This document shows positions 61,624 through 64,000 of a stretch of DNA of 64,000 bases, one piece after another. Numbering within the stretch: the stretch's first letter is position 1; every line of letters begins with the position of its first letter. The stretch is from Prado023 sp963747335 (GTDB taxonomy: Bacteria > Actinomycetota > Actinomycetes > S36-B12 > CAIYMF01), in assembly GCA_963747335.1 (NCBI GenBank), contig CAVVEV010000009.1, positions 54,152-118,151 of the forward strand, read 5' to 3'. The notes beneath the pieces were generated by a model. That model did no database searches. It was not told where the DNA came from and saw only the letters and a list, made by a program, of their open reading frames with translations. Both the position numbers and the translations under genes were made by a program.

Positions 61624-62271
61624 CTAGCGGTCGAACCAGACGGTGATGAGCCCGGCGGACTCGCGCAGCAGGTACTCGCTGGTGATCGTGCTCCCCGGGC
61701 CCTCGGCTGTCGCCGAGACATGGGCATCGAGCCCGTAGTGCGTGGCCAGGGCGCGGGTACGCGCGGAGTGCGCCGGGTCGGTCACGAGGGTGACGGACCC
61801 GAGGCCCTCGGACTTGACGATCGCGGCAACCGCCTTCATCGACTCCTCGGTGTTCTCGCCGAACGGCAGGGCGATCACCTGGGCGCGGCGCATGCCATCG
61901 GCGACGAGCTCCTCCTTGCCGGTCTGGGCCTCCGACGTGATGTCACCGGGCTGGAAGCCACCCACGGTGATCACGCGCTCGCTGACCCCGGCGTTGACCA
62001 GGTCGTGGGCGTGGGCCAGACGGTTGGCCAGGACCGGTGATGGGGCGCCCTGGTACTGGGCGGCACCCAGGACCACGATGGCGTCGGTGGGGGTGCGGTC
62101 ATCGACGCCGGCCCATCGCAGGACGTCGGCGACGGCCCCCGCGGGCACCGCGACGATGGCCACGGCCACGGCCATCACGAGTGCGACGAAGCGCCGGCGG
62201 GCGCGCCGGCGGCGGGAGCGGTCGGGTCGACCAGGACTCCACTCGAGCAGGAGTACGGCCGGCGCTGTCAT
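61624..62271 (-). CDS. YdcF/DUF218 family membrane-anchored protein
   Basis: This 215-residue protein has an N-terminal membrane anchor (about residues 28-50) after an arginine-rich start (RSRRRRARRR). A DUF218/YdcF domain follows, with AIVVLGAAQYQGAPSPVLANRL, ITVGGFQPGD, FGENTEESMKA and VTLVTDPAHSARTR. Such domains may bind nucleotides or act on envelope precursors; the function is not settled. A GGGAGG site lies eight bases before ATG 62271. It is divergent from dnaG. Confidence 0.88.
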   Translation of the reverse strand: MTAPAVLLLEWSPGRPDRSRRRRARRRFVALVMAVAVAIVAVPAGAVADVLRWAGVDDRTPTDAIVVLGAAQYQGAPSPVLANRLAHAHDLVNAGVSERVITVGGFQPGDITSEAQTGKEELVADGMRRAQVIALPFGENTEESMKAVAAIVKSEGLGSVTLVTDPAHSARTRALATHYGLDAHVSATAEGPGSTITSEYLLRESAGLITVWFDR

Positions 62272-62391
62272 GATCGGATCCTCCCACGGGCTTGGCTCAG
62301 CGGGGCTGCGCGACGCGTTCGCGCTCGGGTGAATCGCCCGGTTCCCGGCACCGGGGTCGCGGGCGCTGGGACGGCTGTCGGCGGGTCTCCC

Positions 62392-62397
62392 TAGGAT
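62392..62397 (+). promoter_or_regulatory. -10 element for dnaG, probably leaderless
   Basis: TAGGAT ends seven bases before ATG 62405. Confidence 0.6.
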
Positions 62398-62404
62398 GCG
62401 CACC

Positions 62405-64000
62405 ATGGCCGGTCGGGTGCGCACGGAGGATGTGGCGCTGGTCCGCGAGCGGGTTCGGGTCGATGCGGTGATCGGCGAGGTCGTGACGCTGCGGTCTGCT
62501 GGCGCGGGGTCGCTCAAGGGACTGTGCCCGTTCCACGACGAGCGCTCGCCGAGCTTCCACGTCACCCCGGCGCGGGGCCTCTACTACTGCTTCGGGTGCG
62601 GCGAGGGCGGGGATGTCGTCGACTTCCTGATGAAGCACGACCACCTGACGTTCACCGAGGCCATCGAGAAGCTCGCCGATCGGGCGGGAGTGACTCTGCG
62701 CTACGAGGACGGCGTCGGCCCGAGCCGGACAGGTCCCAACCGCCAGCGGCTGGCCCAGGCCAACAAGATCGCGGCCGCGTACTACGTGCGGGCCCTGTCC
62801 TCGCCGGAGGCCTCGATCGGCCGGCAGTTCCTGACCGAGCGGGGATTCGACGCTGCTGCGTGCGAGCACTTCGGGGTCGGCTTCGCGCCGAGGTCATGGG
62901 ACGGGCTGTTGGGTCACCTGCGCTCGGCCGGCTTCACCGATGCCGAGATAGTCGCAGCCGGGCTCGTCTCGCAGGGCCAGCGCGGCACCTATGACCGCTT
63001 CCGGGGTCGGCTGGTGTGGCCCATCCGTGACGCCGCTGGGGAGGTGCTGGGGTTCGGGGCCCGCAAGCTGTTCGACGACGATGACGGCCCCAAGTACCTC
63101 AACACCCCAGAGACCGCGCTCTACAAGAAGTCCCACGTCCTCTACGGGATCGACCTCGCGCGCCGGGACATCGGCAAGCTCAAGCAGGTGGTGGTCGTCG
63201 AGGGCTACACCGATGTGATGGCCGCGCACCTGGCCGGGGTGACGACGGCGGTGGCCACGTGTGGGACGGCCTTCGGCTCCGACCACGCCTCGCTGCTGCG
63301 CCGCTACCTCGTGGATGACGACACGTTCGGTGGCGAGGTCATCTTCACCTTCGACGGCGACGCGGCCGGCCAGAAGGCGGCGCTCCGGGCGTTCGAGGGT
63401 GACCAGCGGTTCGTCGCCCAGACGTTCATCGCGATCTCCCCGGACAACATGGATCCCTGCGAGCTGCGCCTGGCCAGCGGTGACACGGCCGTGCGCGAGC
63501 TGGTGGCCTCGAGGACACCCTTGTTCGCCTTCGCGATCCGCTCGGCCGTGGCCGGGTTCGACCTCACCACGGCGGAGGGCCGGGTGGCGGCCGTGCGCAA
63601 GGCGGCCCCCTTGGTCGCACGGATCCGCGACGCTGCGCTGCGCCCGGAGTACTCGCGGCTGCTGTCCGGCTGGGTCGGGGTGCCGGAGCGGGAGGTGCGG
63701 GCGGCCGTGACCGCGGCGGCGCGCGCGGGGGCTGCCCGCCCACGTGCGGGGGACTCCTCAGGCCGCGGGACCGAGCGCGCCGGCGGGCGGCCCGGAGCGG
63801 GCGGTGGGGCGGTCAGTGCCGGGCCGGGCGCCGCCGGAGCAGGGCCCGGCGAACCGGGCAGCGGAGGACCGGGCTCCCGAGGACCGGGCTCCCGAGGACC
63901 GGGATCCGGTGAACCGGGTGGCGATCCGGCTGCCCTGACGGACGGCGCCGCTCATCCCGGCAGGGACGCGGCCCCCGAGCGGGCCCCTCGACCCAATCAG
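62405..64000 (+). CDS. dnaG: DNA primase, 5' part (runs off the window)
   Basis: The first 532 codons of DnaG are present, with no stop before the window ends. The zinc-binding domain has C41, H44, C62 and C65 (CPFH, CFGC). The RNA-polymerase core follows, with EGYTDVMA and FDGDAAGQKAA of the Toprim region. From about residue 450 the sequence becomes Gly/Pro/Ser/Arg-rich (GPGSRGPGSRGPGS type), a linker before the missing helicase-binding domain. ATG 62405 follows TAGGAT by seven bases. It is divergent from the YdcF gene. Confidence 0.95.
   Translation, partial: MAGRVRTEDVALVRERVRVDAVIGEVVTLRSAGAGSLKGLCPFHDERSPSFHVTPARGLYYCFGCGEGGDVVDFLMKHDHLTFTEAIEKLADRAGVTLRYEDGVGPSRTGPNRQRLAQANKIAAAYYVRALSSPEASIGRQFLTERGFDAAACEHFGVGFAPRSWDGLLGHLRSAGFTDAEIVAAGLVSQGQRGTYDRFRGRLVWPIRDAAGEVLGFGARKLFDDDDGPKYLNTPETALYKKSHVLYGIDLARRDIGKLKQVVVVEGYTDVMAAHLAGVTTAVATCGTAFGSDHASLLRRYLVDDDTFGGEVIFTFDGDAAGQKAALRAFEGDQRFVAQTFIAISPDNMDPCELRLASGDTAVRELVASRTPLFAFAIRSAVAGFDLTTAEGRVAAVRKAAPLVARIRDAALRPEYSRLLSGWVGVPEREVRAAVTAAARAGAARPRAGDSSGRGTERAGGRPGAGGGAVSAGPGAAGAGPGEPGSGGPGSRGPGSRGPGSGEPGGDPAALTDGAAHPGRDAAPERAPRPNQ
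63866..63910 (+). repeat. 15-base tandem repeat in the dnaG linker
   Basis: The unit ggaccgggctcccga occurs twice (63866-63880 and 63881-63895) and is followed by a variant third copy (63896-63910). It encodes Gly-Pro-Gly-Ser-Arg repeats. Confidence 0.8.

Overview
The window is a 64 kb stretch of chromosome from a very GC-rich bacterium. Gene content and order point to Actinomycetota, class Actinomycetes: a TIGR03960/TIGR03936 radical-SAM pair next to RNase E/G, then rplU-rpmA-obg-proB-proA-nadD-rsfS, leuS, degV-plsY-comEA-comEC-holA-rpsT, lepA, hemW, hrcA-dnaJ-rsmE-HIT-phoH-ybeY-CNNM-era-recO-uppS, glyS-dus, ppdK and dgt-dnaG. Codons end almost always in G or C, and many GTG starts occur. 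Family or genus cannot be decided from the sequence alone.

Layout. 1-6.2 kb: two radical-SAM-related genes and a long RNase E/G. 6.2-15.2 kb: ribosomal proteins L21 and L27, the Obg GTPase, proline synthesis (proB, proA), NAD synthesis (nadD), an LCP/LytR_C envelope protein, the ribosome silencing factor and a histidine phosphatase. 15.2-16.0 kb: one tRNA-Ala(GGC) and a small conserved protein, both on the minus strand. 16.2-28.4 kb: leuS, DegV, PlsY, the DNA-uptake proteins ComEA and ComEC, HolA, S20, a small membrane protein and LepA. 28.6-32.3 kb: two tandem, closely related acyl-CoA synthetases. 32.3-37.6 kb: a lipoprotein, hemW, a proline-rich membrane protein, a DUF3097 protein, and an iron-dependent alcohol dehydrogenase coupled to a small monooxygenase. 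37.8-48 kb: the heat-shock regulator HrcA with a CIRCE-type operator, DnaJ, rRNA and ribosome maturation proteins, RecO and UppS. 48-57 kb: a frameshifted acetyltransferase, glyS, dus, and two GH13 sugar hydrolases flanking an ABC exporter. 57-64 kb: pyruvate phosphate dikinase, a dNTPase, a YdcF protein and the 5' part of dnaG, which runs off the end.

Most genes are translation, RNA metabolism, cell-envelope and central-metabolism functions, arranged in short operons with 1-8 base overlaps (ATGA or TGATG). No insertion sequence, prophage, CRISPR array, toxin-antitoxin pair or defence island was recognised. The most notable signal is regulatory. About 16 genes have a -10-like hexamer (TANNNT, or a CACAAT-type variant) ending 6-9 bases before the start codon, which predicts leaderless mRNAs. 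This pattern also settles several start codons. I found no convincing undescribed multi-gene system; the findings are mostly local.
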